From NCBI GenBank assembly GCA_002159065.1, contig LZRV01000033.1, positions 1-36,400 on the forward strand: a stretch of 36,400 nucleotides of DNA, written 5' to 3'. Numbering within the stretch: position 1 is the first letter of the stretch; the number at the start of each line of letters is the position of its first letter. The notes under the pieces are model-generated. The model was given only the letters and a program-made list of their open reading frames with translations. It did not search any database and had not been told where the DNA came from. This DNA comes from Paenibacillaceae bacterium ZCTH02-B3 (GTDB taxonomy: Bacteria; Bacillota; Bacilli; Paenibacillales; Paenibacillaceae). Made by a program: the position numbers and the translations under genes. Shown piece after piece: positions 1-7,896 of the stretch.

Positions 1-431
1 ATGCACATCTGCACCATCGCGCCCGACAGCACCTGGTGGATGCGTGGCAGTTCCAAACCGCCGATGACGGTCAGCGCCTTGGCGTATATGTAGTCGCCCG
101 TATACATGGCGATGCGGTTGTCCCAGCGCGACCGGACCGTCAAACGTCCGCGGCGGATGTCGGCGTCGTCGATCACGTCGTCGTGGACCAGCGATGCCAT
201 GTGGATGAGCTCCAGGGCGACGGCCACACGGATGATGTTTTCCGGATCTTGCTTCCCGAACCTTCCCGCCAGCAGCACGAATACCGGCCGGATCCGCTTG
301 CCGCCCGCCTGCAAAAGATGCAGCGACGTCTCGCTGAGCAGCGGCAGGTCGGAGCGGATGCTCCGTTCCAGTTCTTCTTCGATGCGGTCCAGTTCGGGTT
401 TGAGCGATGCGTAAATCTCCAGCAGGTTCAT
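1..431 (-). CDS. hepT: Heptaprenyl diphosphate synthase component II, partial (3' end outside window)
   Basis: Catalytic subunit of the two-part heptaprenyl diphosphate synthase, which extends farnesyl diphosphate with isopentenyl diphosphate to build the C35 tail of menaquinone-7. The 143 visible residues begin MNLLEIYASLKPEL, carry GGKRIRP, and then the first aspartate-rich motif HDDVIDDADIRRG, which binds the magnesium-diphosphate of the allylic substrate. The second DDxxD motif lies beyond the window. The ATG at 431 overlaps the mqnA stop by four bases (ATGA), so the two are probably translationally coupled. It is the last visible gene of the hepS-menG-mqnPMA-hepT operon. Family assignment is certain; only the truncation by the window edge limits it. 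Confidence 0.95.
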   Translation of the reverse strand, partial: MNLLEIYASLKPELDRIEEELERSIRSDLPLLSETSLHLLQAGGKRIRPVFVLLAGRFGKQDPENIIRVAVALELIHMASLVHDDVIDDADIRRGRLTVRSRWDNRIAMYTGDYIYAKALTVIGGLELPRIHQVLSGAMVQMC

Positions 432-1339
432 GAGTTCACCCGTGACTCGCCAGGCTTGAAAACCGCCTCTCCGCCCGCCGCGGCTTCCGGATCGAATTCC
501 GGCGGCAGGAGGCCGAGTTCCCGCGCGAAGCGGAAATACAGGCGAAGACCGGCTCTCTGGGCTTGTCCGAAATCGTAGCACAGATTGGCGAAATAGCCGT
601 TCCAGTAGGCGGCCGTTCCGCCGATCTCCGCCGCCGCGCGCTCCACGAGGGGAGCGGGGTCGCGCAGGGCGCGCTCCTTTCCGGCCAGAAGCGCGCCGTG
701 AATCTCCGCCACGGCCTCCGGGAAGGCTTCCGCCGTCTCCCGGCGCACCGCCCACACGGCGAAGGTCATCCAGTGGCCGGTCCACAGATGCCACACTTCC
801 CCGAGATCCAGCACCCGGCAGCCATGCGGCTCCCAGGAGGCGCGGATGGCGTGGTCGCCGATGAGCAGGGCCGCGTCCGCCCGCTCCAGCATGCTTTCCA
901 GAGCAGGTTCCGTATATTCGTAGGAAGGACTTCCGCCCCAAAATTTTTCCATGATGATCCGAAGCAGCGCCACCGATGTGGCCGAGGTCGTCGTGACCGC
1001 GATTTTGCCCCTGAGGACCCGTTCCAGCGGGGATTTCAGAAACAGCAGGATGGATTTCACCCGCCCCAGGGCGCTGACCGAAAGATCGGGCAGCAAACGG
1101 AACCGGTCCGCGTATTGCCCGTAGGCGAAAGAAGAAATCGCGGCCACATCGATCTCGCCCGCCGCGAGACGCCGGTTGAGCGCCGCCGGCATGTCCCGCA
1201 CCGGCTCGACGGGAGTGCGGAGCGACGCGGGGTCGAAATGGAAAAACACGGGCCAGCAATTGGTGTACGGATAGATTCCGACGCGGATCGGACGCCCGGG
1301 TTCGGGACCCCGCTCGGATTCCTGCCGATACTTACTCAT
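428..1339 (-). CDS. mqnA: Chorismate dehydratase MqnA (futalosine menaquinone pathway)
   Basis: MqnA removes water from chorismate to give 3-[(1-carboxyvinyl)oxy]benzoate, the first step of the futalosine route to menaquinone. The 303-residue protein has the periplasmic-binding-protein-like fold typical of the family, opening with IRVGIYPYTNCWPVFFHF and followed by DVAAISSFAYG, where family members bind substrate between two lobes. No signal peptide is present, as expected for a cytosolic enzyme. I chose the ATG at 1339 (MSKYRQESE); longer versions in this frame read into the mqnM gene and have no family similarity. The start lies inside the end of mqnM (8-base overlap) and the stop overlaps the hepT start. 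The related MqnD has the same fold, but the neighbours and N-terminus favour MqnA. Confidence 0.88.
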   Translation of the reverse strand: MSKYRQESERGPEPGRPIRVGIYPYTNCWPVFFHFDPASLRTPVEPVRDMPAALNRRLAAGEIDVAAISSFAYGQYADRFRLLPDLSVSALGRVKSILLFLKSPLERVLRGKIAVTTTSATSVALLRIIMEKFWGGSPSYEYTEPALESMLERADAALLIGDHAIRASWEPHGCRVLDLGEVWHLWTGHWMTFAVWAVRRETAEAFPEAVAEIHGALLAGKERALRDPAPLVERAAAEIGGTAAYWNGYFANLCYDFGQAQRAGLRLYFRFARELGLLPPEFDPEAAAGGEAVFKPGESRVNS

Positions 1340-1976
1340 GCGCTTCTCCCCATCTCGGGTACAGTTCGTGATCGATGCCCATCTGATCGAGCACTTTCCC
1401 CACCATGAAGCGGACGACATCCGTCAGGTCCCGCGGTTTCGTATAGAACGCCGGCATGGCCGGGATCATGCGGACGCCGAGGCGCGCCAGCTTCAGCATG
1501 TTTTCCAGGTGGATGGCGCTCAGGGGCGTCTCCCGCGGCACGAGAATGAGGGGCCGCCCTTCCTTCATGGCGACGGCCGCGGCGCGGGTCAGCAGGTTGT
1601 CCGCCGCGCCCGTGGCGATGGCCGCCAGCGTCCCCATGGAACAGGGCACGACGGCCATTCCCCGGCAGCGGAACGATCCGCTGGCAATGGCCGCGCCGAC
1701 GTCGTTCGGCGGGTAGTGCACGAGGACTCCGCGCTCCGGCGGAGACCCGAAAGCGGCCGCCAGCGCATCGCTGCGCCTGGCGGCGTCCCAGCCGAGCTCG
1801 TCCCTCAGCACCCGCCAGCCGGCGTCGGAAATGACCAGGTGCACTTCGTATTCACGCTCCAGAAGGGCCCGGACGAGCTCCACGCCGTAAACGGCTCCGC
1901 TGGCGCCGGTCATGCCGACCACCCAGCGGCGGTTCCCCGTCCCTTCCCTTCTTCCGCCTTCCGTCAGGCCTGCCAT
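1332..1976 (-). CDS. ubiX: UbiX-family flavin prenyltransferase (MqnM-like)
   Basis: A 214-residue UbiX-type protein. UbiX transfers a dimethylallyl group to FMN to make prenylated FMN, the cofactor of UbiD-type decarboxylases. Visible signatures are the N-terminal flavin site VGMTGASGAVYGVEL, VVPCSMGTLAAIATG in the middle, and the C-terminal MIPAMPAFYTKP. In futalosine-pathway organisms a UbiX homologue (MqnM) sits with a UbiA homologue (MqnP) and serves decarboxylation of the naphthoate intermediate; the UbiD partner (MqnL) is not in the window. The ATG at 1976 lies 13 bases inside the end of the upstream prenyltransferase gene, and the stop overlaps mqnA, so the four genes are tightly coupled. 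The role in menaquinone synthesis is inferred from context. Confidence 0.9.
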   Translation of the reverse strand: MAGLTEGGRREGTGNRRWVVGMTGASGAVYGVELVRALLEREYEVHLVISDAGWRVLRDELGWDAARRSDALAAAFGSPPERGVLVHYPPNDVGAAIASGSFRCRGMAVVPCSMGTLAAIATGAADNLLTRAAAVAMKEGRPLILVPRETPLSAIHLENMLKLARLGVRMIPAMPAFYTKPRDLTDVVRFMVGKVLDQMGIDHELYPRWGEAHE

Positions 1977-2845
1977 GCGCGCGCCACCACCAGATCGATG
2001 AACGTGAAGAAAAAGACCACCATGCTGAGGATGCCGTTCATCGTAAAAAACGCGGCGTCCAGCCGGCTCAGGTCGTGCGGGCGGACGAGCCGGTGCTCGT
2101 GCACCAGAATGCCGCAGGCCAGCGCCGTTCCCGCCAGGTACCACCAGCTCAGTTCGGTGAGCGCCATGAGCACCACGAAGCCGGAAGCCGTCAGCAGGTG
2201 GAACAGGCGGGCCAGCATCAAACCGCGGGCGATGCCGAACCGGGCCGGGATGGAATAGAGTCCTTCGCGGCGGTCGAAATCCACGTCCTGGCAGGCGTAG
2301 ATCACGTCAAAGCCCGCCGTCCACAGCGCGACGGAAAGGTAAAGCACCATCGCCGGCAGCGACACCGCGCCGCTGACCGCCACCCAGCCGCCCAGCGGCG
2401 CAAGGCCGATGGTCAGCCCGAGGATCAGATGGCACAGCCAGGTGAACCGTTTCGTGTAGGAATAAAAAACCAGCATGAACACCGCGACCGGAAGGAGTTT
2501 CACCGCCAGCGGATCCAGCTGGAACGCGGCCCAGAACAACAGAAGCAAGGAAATGATGACAAACACGACCACTTCCGCCGACTTGAGCTTCCCCGCGGGC
2601 AGCGCCCGCGAAGCCGTGCGGGGATTGCGGGCGTCGATCGCCTTGTCGATCAGGCGGTTGAGCCCCATGGCCGCGCTGCGCGCGCCCACCATCGCCAGCA
2701 GGATCCAGCCGCATTCGGCCCACGTGGGCAGCCGCGCCTCTTCCGTCACCGCCCCGAGGATGGCGCCGACATAGGCGAAGGGCAGCGCGAAAATGGTGTG
2801 CTCGAACTTGATCATGTCAAGGAACACCCGGATTTTGCGGATCAC
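1964..2845 (-). CDS. mqnP: UbiA-family prenyltransferase (MqnP-like)
   Basis: Integral membrane prenyltransferase of 293 residues with about eight to nine hydrophobic segments. It carries the two aspartate-rich UbiA motifs: [15 protein letters not shown] near residue 70 and [16 protein letters not shown] near residue 195, which bind the magnesium-prenyl diphosphate. In the futalosine pathway MqnP attaches the polyprenyl chain to the dihydroxynaphthoate ring; this job is inferred from its place between menG and mqnM/mqnA and next to hepS/hepT. The start is GTG at 2845, overlapping the menG stop (GTGA), with a strong AAGGAGG about nine bases upstream. It should not be confused with MenA of the classical pathway, whose companion men genes are absent here. 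Confidence 0.88.
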   Translation of the reverse strand: MIRKIRVFLDMIKFEHTIFALPFAYVGAILGAVTEEARLPTWAECGWILLAMVGARSAAMGLNRLIDKAIDARNPRTASRALPAGKLKSAEVVVFVIISLLLLFWAAFQLDPLAVKLLPVAVFMLVFYSYTKRFTWLCHLILGLTIGLAPLGGWVAVSGAVSLPAMVLYLSVALWTAGFDVIYACQDVDFDRREGLYSIPARFGIARGLMLARLFHLLTASGFVVLMALTELSWWYLAGTALACGILVHEHRLVRPHDLSRLDAAFFTMNGILSMVVFFFTFIDLVVARAWQA

Positions 2846-3558
2846 GGTCCGGCCGCCTCCTTGATGCCGATGTGAATCGCGGCGACCCCTCCGGTAAGCG
2901 GATGGACACGCACGTCCGCAAGGCCCGCGGCCCGGAACCGCCCGGCCAGCTCTTCCATGTCCGGGAAGGAAGCCAGCGATTCCGGAAGCCAGCGATATTG
3001 CTGGTAGCGGTTCGCCACCCATTTGCCGATCAGCGGCATGATTCGCTCAAAGTAAAAGCGATAGACGGTGCGAAACGGCTCCCAGTCCGGCTTGGACAGC
3101 TCCAGGCAGACCACCTTGCCGCCGGGCTTGGCGACGCGGGCCATCTCGCGCAGCACCCGGTCGATGTCCGGCACGTTGCGCAGGCCAAAGCCGATGGTGA
3201 CGTGGTCGAAGGTGTTGTCGGGAAACGGCAGATCCATGGCGTTGCCGTGCACGAGCTCGACGAGATGGGAAAGCCCGGCGCGTTCGATCTTCGTCCGGCC
3301 CACCTCCAGCATGTTGCGGCTGAAGTCCAGCCCGACCGTTCGGGCGCCGCTGGCCCGGGCCAGGGCGATGGTCCAGTCGCAGGTGCCGCAGCACAGGTCA
3401 AGGGAGGTCTCGCCGGGACGCACGTCCATCAGGCGCATCGTCCGGCGCCGCCACGCCTTGTGCCGCCGGAAGCTGATCAGATCGTTCATCAGATCGTATT
3501 TTGGCGCGATGCTTTCAAAAACGGCGTGGACATGCCGCTCCTTCGTTTCCGCGTCCAT
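2842..3558 (-). CDS. menG: Demethylmenaquinone methyltransferase
   Basis: SAM-dependent methyltransferase of 238 residues (UbiE/MenG family) that adds the ring methyl group in the last step of menaquinone synthesis, shared by the classical and futalosine routes. It shows [18 protein letters not shown] at the N-terminus, the SAM-binding [15 protein letters not shown], and the family motifs [20 protein letters not shown] and [13 protein letters not shown]. The ATG at 3558 matches the usual MenG N-terminus; an in-frame GTG nine bases earlier (3567) is possible, because the purine-rich GAAGGGG lies directly against the ATG. Its stop overlaps the mqnP start by four bases, and it begins five bases after hepS. 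Confidence 0.95.
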   Translation of the reverse strand: MDAETKERHVHAVFESIAPKYDLMNDLISFRRHKAWRRRTMRLMDVRPGETSLDLCCGTCDWTIALARASGARTVGLDFSRNMLEVGRTKIERAGLSHLVELVHGNAMDLPFPDNTFDHVTIGFGLRNVPDIDRVLREMARVAKPGGKVVCLELSKPDWEPFRTVYRFYFERIMPLIGKWVANRYQQYRWLPESLASFPDMEELAGRFRAAGLADVRVHPLTGGVAAIHIGIKEAAGP

Positions 3559-3563
3559 CCCCT

Positions 3564-4445
3564 TCACCCCAATTCCCTCGCCAGGGAAGCCTGCGAAACG
3601 CCGGCTTCCGCCAGGAACGGCTCGAAGAGAGGCCTGAGCTCGCCGGCCAGCTTGTCCGAAGGAAGGCGTTCCAGAAGGCCAAGCAGGAGTTCGGCGGATT
3701 GGCGGAGCAGCCCCGCCAGCGTGTCGGCCGCCGCGTATTTGTCCAGGCACTGGCGGATGACGCCGTCCTCCGGCTGCAGGCTGAGCCGGCGCCGGTCTTC
3801 CTCGCTGCCCGTCTGCAGCACGTGCCAGAATCCCCAGCCGCCGCCCAGCCGCTCCGCGCGCCGGAGGCGCCTGAGCTCCGCCAGGAGCAGCTCGCACCGG
3901 CTGAACAGGCGGACCATTTCCGGCCAGATGCGCCCCGCCCAGCCGCCCATGAGGGAGGAGAAGGTCACGAACAGGCCCGCGCGGATTTCCGATCCCAGCT
4001 GAACGTATTCTTCCGCGCTGAGCCCGAGCTGTTTCATTTTCGTGTAGAGGATCATTTTCAGCCGGTTCAGCTCGCAGATCGTTTCCCCGAGCCGCCGCAC
4101 CATCCCGATCTGTCCCGCCTGGGCCATCAGGTGATAGAAACGGCTGCTGAAATAGTCCCCGGCCAATACCCTGAGCTGCCGGGCCAGCATGGCGCCGGCG
4201 TCCGCGGGTTTGCCGTCCTCGTCGTGATCCACCAGATCATGGGTGTCCAGCCCCATCTGCACCAGGGAGGTGCACAGCACCAGAACGTCCCTTTCCGCCG
4301 CCAGGGGCGGATCGGGCTGATGGGTCAGCATAACGTACAAAAGCCGCACCCGGCCGTCCGGAAATTCGGGCAGCTCCGTGTGCAGCGCGATCATGTCGTA
4401 ATCGGTGTATTTTCTGGCCATCTGGACGATCCGGGTGATTGACAT
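3564..4445 (-). CDS. hepS: Heptaprenyl diphosphate synthase component I
   Basis: Small, non-catalytic subunit of heptaprenyl diphosphate synthase (HepS), which pairs with HepT and sets product chain length. The 293-residue protein has the family features [19 protein letters not shown], the DTHDLVDH stretch (a degenerate relic of the prenyltransferase aspartate motif) and [16 protein letters not shown]. It is longer than the roughly 250-residue B. subtilis protein; the additional sequence appears as a C-terminal helical tail ([12 protein letters not shown]-like region). The ATG at 4445 has GGAGG about seven bases upstream. It is the first gene of the menaquinone operon, with a TATAAT box upstream at 4508-4513. 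Confidence 0.9.
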   Translation of the reverse strand: MSITRIVQMARKYTDYDMIALHTELPEFPDGRVRLLYVMLTHQPDPPLAAERDVLVLCTSLVQMGLDTHDLVDHDEDGKPADAGAMLARQLRVLAGDYFSSRFYHLMAQAGQIGMVRRLGETICELNRLKMILYTKMKQLGLSAEEYVQLGSEIRAGLFVTFSSLMGGWAGRIWPEMVRLFSRCELLLAELRRLRRAERLGGGWGFWHVLQTGSEEDRRRLSLQPEDGVIRQCLDKYAAADTLAGLLRQSAELLLGLLERLPSDKLAGELRPLFEPFLAEAGVSQASLARELG

Positions 4446-4507
4446 GCTCCAGCCTCCGGGGTTTCGGCAACCGCAGGGTTCACGAACGCTTATCGGGATA
4501 CGTTGGT

Positions 4508-4513
4508 ATTATA
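4508..4513 (-). promoter_or_regulatory. Probable -10 box of the hepS-menG-mqn-hepT operon
   Basis: On the minus strand the hexamer is a perfect TATAAT, about 63 bases before the hepS ATG and downstream of the stop of the preceding gene (4557). The position 17 bases upstream reads TGCCGC, so no convincing -35 is visible. The call rests on the -10 alone, in an AT-rich island within a GC-rich region. Confidence 0.4.
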
Positions 4514-4556
4514 ACATATCCGTTCCCCCCGCGGCACGAAAGCGGCGTTTTTCCGT

Positions 4557-5099
4557 TCATTCCGCCACGCTGTCCAGCCAGCGACGGCCCGCCGGCGTGA
4601 CGAGCAGCCTGAATTGCGACCGCCAGTCCCCGTCCGTGAGGTCCCGAAGGGAACCGAGCTCGTCGAGCCGCTGCGGCGTCCAGTCTTCCCGGCGCGAATC
4701 GGCGGCGATGAGCAGCGCGCCATCCGTCCGGTTCCCCGCTCCGTACACGCGGACGAGCAGCCGTTTCACGTTGGGAACCTGGGCGAAGGAAAAGCGGGCC
4801 AGCGTGCCGACGTCTTCCCACACGGCGGCGGGCTGGCCGGAACCCGGCCGCGCCGCCAGATCCACCGTCAGGATGGCATGATCCCAGCCGACCCGCAAGA
4901 TCCGGTTCCGGAGCGGCATCGCCGCCATCGCGTCCGCCAGATTGTCCGCGGTCAAACGCTCCACGCGAAGGGGCGTGAATACGGCCAGCGGCCTTTCGCC
5001 CTCCGCATGGCGAAAAGGCGGTTCCGCCAGACGGGCCAGGGCCAGAGCGGCAAAAAAACAAAGCGCGGCCAGAGCAAAGTTGCGCAGGACGAGGCTCAC
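4557..5099 (-). CDS. Predicted membrane-anchored extracytoplasmic protein, unknown function
   Basis: I do not recognise this 180-residue protein. It begins at GTG (5099; VSLVLRNFALAAL) after a purine-rich GGGGGGTGG stretch. A hydrophobic segment at about residues 6-24 looks like a signal anchor, followed by a soluble domain of about 150 residues rich in Arg, Asp and Leu, with alternating strand-like stretches (RILRVGWDHAILTVDL, VKRLLVRVYGAG) that suggest an alpha/beta fold exposed outside the membrane. It lies between the mtrB terminator and the hepS promoter, so it may be a single-gene unit. A TACAAT hexamer at 5171-5176 (minus strand) is a possible -10. No catalytic motif or cysteine pair is visible outside the anchor region. 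Confidence 0.7.
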   Translation of the reverse strand: MSLVLRNFALAALCFFAALALARLAEPPFRHAEGERPLAVFTPLRVERLTADNLADAMAAMPLRNRILRVGWDHAILTVDLAARPGSGQPAAVWEDVGTLARFSFAQVPNVKRLLVRVYGAGNRTDGALLIAADSRREDWTPQRLDELGSLRDLTDGDWRSQFRLLVTPAGRRWLDSVAE

Positions 5100-5182
5100 C
5101 CCAGACCACCCCCCATGTCCGACGGTTCGCTTGCGGCCCGCGCCGTTTCGCCGCGGAGCGCCCCATCCCCATTGTACAAAAC

Positions 5183-5206
5183 AAAAAGGCGGGCTATGCC
5201 TCCGCC
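5183..5206 (-). terminator. Probable intrinsic terminator downstream of mtrB
   Basis: On the minus strand GGCG(GA)GGC-ATA-GCCCGCC forms a seven-pair stem with a two-base bulge at 5188-5206, followed by TTTTTGTTTT. It lies about 110 bases after the mtrB stop and before the next gene, consistent with ending the mtrB transcript. Confidence 0.6.
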
Positions 5207-5316
5207 TGTCCCCGCGCTTCATGCCGCTCGCCGGTTCGCTCTCGCCGGCTCCGCGGCCGCCGTCCCGTTCTTTGCGTTCCCGTCCGCCTCGTGCTTCCCT
5301 CGCTCCGGGGCGCCGG

Positions 5317-5544
5317 TCAGTCCCCGGTTTCGAACGAACCGTGCCTGGTCAGCACCAGGGCCCGGCCGCGGATCTTGATGGCGGACGTGTGCTCGGTGAA
5401 CTGCGCGATGAGCGCTTCGCCGCGGTCCAGTTTTTCGCTGTGGTGGAATTTCGTATCCTGGCCGCGTGTCAGGCCGTATACCTGGACGCCGTTGTCTAGG
5501 GCCTTGATCACGATAAAATCGGCCAGCACATGCTCCTTGTCCAT
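5317..5544 (-). CDS. mtrB: trp RNA-binding attenuation protein (TRAP)
   Basis: TRAP is an 11-subunit ring that binds tryptophan and then wraps trp leader RNA at GAG/UAG repeats, causing termination of the trp operon. The 75-residue protein matches the B. subtilis sequence closely, including [33 protein letters not shown] and the RNA-contacting lysine and arginine in AIKIRG. The start is ATG at 5544 with AAGGAG about ten bases upstream. In B. subtilis mtrB follows mtrA (folE); here folE is absent and a tRNA-Pro gene with its own terminator precedes it. No trp leader or tryptophan gene is in the window, so its targets lie elsewhere. Confidence 0.96.
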   Translation of the reverse strand: MDKEHVLADFIVIKALDNGVQVYGLTRGQDTKFHHSEKLDRGEALIAQFTEHTSAIKIRGRALVLTRHGSFETGD

Positions 5545-5601
5545 GGGCTTCGCTCCTTCTCCCGCGCGTCCGTCCGGAGGGAGAAACGCCGGCCAATACG
5601 C

Positions 5602-5634
5602 AAAAACCTCCATCCGCATGCGGGATTGGAGGTT
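5602..5634 (-). terminator. Intrinsic terminator of tRNA-Pro
   Basis: On the minus strand AACCTCCA/ATCCCGCATGCGGAT/GGAGGTT forms a long, near-perfect stem (one extra C) ending in a run of five T. It lies 15 bases after the encoded CCA of the tRNA and 58 bases before the mtrB start. Transcripts of mtrB therefore need read-through or a promoter in that short interval. Confidence 0.8.
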
Positions 5635-5649
5635 TGGAGGTCGATGCAA

Positions 5650-5726
5650 TGGTCGAGACGACTGGATTTGAACCAGCGACCCCACCCACCCCAAGGGTGT
5701 GCGCTACCAGGCTGCGCCACGTCTCG
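5650..5726 (-). tRNA. tRNA-Pro (anticodon GGG)
   Basis: The reverse complement folds as a cloverleaf. The acceptor stem CGAGACG pairs with CGTCTCG, with discriminator A and an encoded CCA at 5650-5652. The D arm is GCGCAGCCTGGTAGCGC. The anticodon stem CACCC/GGGTG encloses the loop TTGGGGT, giving anticodon GGG, which reads CCC/CCU proline codons. The T arm has the usual GGTTCAAATCC loop sequence. It is an isolated tRNA gene flanked by its own promoter (5796-5825) and terminator (5602-5634). Confidence 0.95.
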
Positions 5727-5795
5727 ACGTGCCATCCGGCGTTTCCGCCGTACCGTCCAAGCCGCGCCGGACGATCTCGGCAAGATACGAAAGTG

Positions 5796-5825
5796 ATTAT
5801 ATCACAGCCCGGAAACGATGCGCAA
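5796..5825 (-). promoter_or_regulatory. Probable sigma-A promoter of tRNA-Pro
   Basis: On the minus strand there is a perfect TATAAT at 5801-5796 and TTGCGC at 5825-5820 with an 18-base spacer. Transcription would begin near 5789, about 60 bases before the mature tRNA 5' end. The -35 matches consensus only in TTG. Confidence 0.55.
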
Positions 5826-5854
5826 GCACCCTGGGCGGGCAACGGGCTCCGCCC

Positions 5855-6127
5855 TTATTTGATCGCGTCCTTGAGCGCCTTGCCCGGCCGGAACGCGGGC
5901 ACTTTGCCGGCGGGGATTTCGATTTCCGCGCCGGTCTGCGGGTTGCGCCCCCGGCGGGCGGACCGCTCGCGGACCTCGAAATTGCCGAAGCCGACGAGCT
6001 GCACTTTTTCGCCGTTCTGCAGCGCTTCCGAAATGATGTCGAACACGGCATCCACCGCGCGCGTCACGTCTTTTTTGGACATGTCGGTCTTCTCGGCCAC
6101 CCGGGCGATCAGTTCGGATTTGTTCAA
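5855..6127 (-). CDS. hbs: DNA-binding protein HU
   Basis: Nucleoid-associated histone-like protein HU of 90 residues, nearly the length and sequence of B. subtilis HBsu. It has [19 protein letters not shown] at the N-terminus, the signature [19 protein letters not shown] of the DNA-binding arm, and [13 protein letters not shown] at the end. The start is TTG at 6127, chosen because GGAGGTG lies nine bases upstream and the protein then begins MNKSEL as in homologues. Directly after the stop the transcript can form GGGCGG...CCGCCC (5833-5854), but without a T-run, so a terminator is not certain. Its order after spoIVA is the same as in B. subtilis. Confidence 0.97.
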   Translation of the reverse strand: MNKSELIARVAEKTDMSKKDVTRAVDAVFDIISEALQNGEKVQLVGFGNFEVRERSARRGRNPQTGAEIEIPAGKVPAFRPGKALKDAIK

Positions 6128-6185
6128 GCCCTGTTCACCTCCCGCCAATTTCCAGCATGTTATCTTTTTTTCCGTTTCACGGAAA

Positions 6186-6215
6186 ATTATACACACCGTG
6201 GCGCGGAGGATGCAA
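6186..6215 (-). promoter_or_regulatory. Probable sigma-A promoter of hbs
   Basis: The minus strand has a perfect TATAAT at 6191-6186 and TTGCAT at 6215-6210, spacer 18. Just downstream, TTTTCCGT-GAA-ACGGAAAA (about 6187-6169) is a perfect inverted repeat that overlaps the -10 end and start region, and could form a hairpin at the extreme 5' end of the mRNA. The -35 is weak (three of six). Confidence 0.55.
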
Positions 6216-6222
6216 TTCCGCC

Positions 6223-7701
6223 TTACAGGATGATGGCGATGAGGCCCCCGGACCCCTCGTTGACGATGCGCGCCAGGGTTTCCTGCAGCTTGTAGCGGGC
6301 GTTGTCGGGCATCATGGCGATCTTGCCCTGGATGCCTTCCCGCACGATGGAATGCAGCGAGCGGCCGAAGATGTCCGATTCCCAGATCTTGATCGGGTCT
6401 TTCTCGAAATCCTGCATCAGGTAGCGCACGAGTTCCTCGCTCTGCTTCTCGGTGCCGATGATGGGCGCGAACTCCGATTCCACGTCGACGCGGATCATGT
6501 GAATGGACGGAGCCGTCGCCTTGAGGCGCACGCCGAACCGCGACCCGTGCCGGATGATCTCCGGTTCGTCCAGCTGCATCTCCTCCAGCGTCGGCGCCGC
6601 GATGCCGTACCCGGTGGTTTTCACCATTTCCAGCGCGTCGGCGAACCGGTCGTATTCCCGCTTGGCATGCACGAATTCCTGCATGAGCTGAAGCAGATGG
6701 TCCTTGCCGCGGATTTCCGTGCCGACGATTTCCGTGAGCACCCGGTCATACAGCTCATCCGGCGCGTACAGGTCGATTTCCGCCACGCCCTGGCCCATGT
6801 TCATGCCACTCAGGCCGGCGCGGGAAATGAAATCGTAATGCGAGAACTGCTGGACGACCCGATCCACGTCGCGCAACCGGCGGATGTCCTTCACCGTGTC
6901 GCGGACGGCGTTTTCAAAGCTGGATCTGAGCCAGTGCTTTTCGTCCAGCGCCATGACCCAGCTGGGCAGGTTGACGTTGACTTCATGGACGGGGAATTCG
7001 AACAGGGCCTCGCGAAGGACGCCCAGCACCTCATCCTCGCCCATCGTGGCCGCGCTCAGGGCCAGGACGGGTATGTCGTATTTCTCCGCCAGTTCCTGGC
7101 GCAGGGCCTGCGTTTCCTCGCTCCTCGGCCGGACGGAATTGATGACGAGGACAAAGGGCTTGCCGACTTCCTTCAGCTCGTTCACCACGCGTTCCTCGGC
7201 TTCCACGTAGGCGCTGCGCGGAAGGTCCGCGATGGTGCCGTCGGTGGTCACCACCACGCCCAGGGTGGAATGTTCTTGGATCACCCGCCGGGTTCCGATC
7301 TCCGCCGCTTCCTGGAACGGAACCGGCTCATCGAACCACGGGGTCGTCACCATGCGCGGCCCCGTTTCGTCCTCGTATCCCTTCGCCCCTTCCACGGCGT
7401 ACCCGACGCAGTCCACCAGCCGGACGTTCACTTCCAGCCCGTCCGCCACCTTCACCTGAACCGCCTGGTTGGGCACGAATTTCGGCTCTGTCGTCATGAT
7501 CGTCCGGCCCGCCCCGCTCTGCGGCAATTCGTCGATGGCCCGGACGCGGTCCGCTTCGTAGGCGATGTTCGGAATCACGACGGTTTCCATGAAACGCTTG
7601 ATGAAGGTCGACTTGCCCGTCCGGACGGCGCCGACGACCCCAAGGTATATATCGCCGCCGGTGCGTTCGGCGATATCCTTGAAAATGTCCACTTTTTCCA
7701 C
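6223..7701 (-). CDS. spoIVA: Stage IV sporulation protein A (coat basement layer ATPase)
   Basis: SpoIVA is an ATP-hydrolysing cytoskeletal protein that polymerises on the outer forespore membrane and forms the base on which the spore coat assembles. The 492-residue protein equals B. subtilis SpoIVA in length and is closely similar along its whole length. It begins [17 protein letters not shown], has the Walker [10 protein letters not shown] with Lys30, the GTPase-like LVDCVGY and LVINSVRP segments, and the conserved C-terminus [12 protein letters not shown] needed for localisation. The start is GTG at 7701 with GGGAGGG upstream. A sigma-E-like promoter sits at 7781-7808, matching known mother-cell expression. 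It shows that the organism makes endospores. Confidence 0.98.
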   Translation of the reverse strand: MEKVDIFKDIAERTGGDIYLGVVGAVRTGKSTFIKRFMETVVIPNIAYEADRVRAIDELPQSGAGRTIMTTEPKFVPNQAVQVKVADGLEVNVRLVDCVGYAVEGAKGYEDETGPRMVTTPWFDEPVPFQEAAEIGTRRVIQEHSTLGVVVTTDGTIADLPRSAYVEAEERVVNELKEVGKPFVLVINSVRPRSEETQALRQELAEKYDIPVLALSAATMGEDEVLGVLREALFEFPVHEVNVNLPSWVMALDEKHWLRSSFENAVRDTVKDIRRLRDVDRVVQQFSHYDFISRAGLSGMNMGQGVAEIDLYAPDELYDRVLTEIVGTEIRGKDHLLQLMQEFVHAKREYDRFADALEMVKTTGYGIAAPTLEEMQLDEPEIIRHGSRFGVRLKATAPSIHMIRVDVESEFAPIIGTEKQSEELVRYLMQDFEKDPIKIWESDIFGRSLHSIVREGIQGKIAMMPDNARYKLQETLARIVNEGSGGLIAIIL

Positions 7702-7780
7702 GGAAATTCCCTCCCAACATAAATGGCGAAACCTGCGCGATCCGCCCGCAAGACGGACTCGTACACCATGGACCGGTATC

Positions 7781-7808
7781 ATTCTATGAGCGAGAGTCGG
7801 GATTATTC
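7781..7808 (-). promoter_or_regulatory. Candidate sigma-E promoter of spoIVA
   Basis: The minus strand reads GAATAAT (7808-7802; six of seven against KMATATT), a 13-base gap, then CATAGAAT (7788-7781; seven of eight against CATACAAT). Transcription would begin near 7774, some 70 bases before the GTG. Sigma-E control of spoIVA is established in B. subtilis; the spacer here is one base shorter than ideal. Confidence 0.5.
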
Positions 7809-7896
7809 CTTCCGAACGGCAGACGGTGCAAGATTTCCGTGGAAGGCGTGCCTGAAGGGGATAGCGAAAAGAGGAAAAAAGAAAGAAGGACCCGGG

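Noticed and set aside
36-2258. Long plus-strand open frames opposite hepT, mqnA and ubiX
   Set aside because: They are the antisense frames of well-supported minus-strand genes in GC-rich DNA, have His/Arg-rich composition and no family match or ribosome site.
5833-5854. GGGCGG...CCGCCC after hbs as an intrinsic terminator
   Set aside because: There is no T-run after the stem on the minus strand; mentioned only as a hairpin in the hbs entry.
6169-6187. TTTTCCGT-GAA-ACGGAAAA as a terminator of spoIVA
   Set aside because: It overlaps the hbs -10 and start region and is not followed by T on the minus strand; more likely part of the hbs 5' end.
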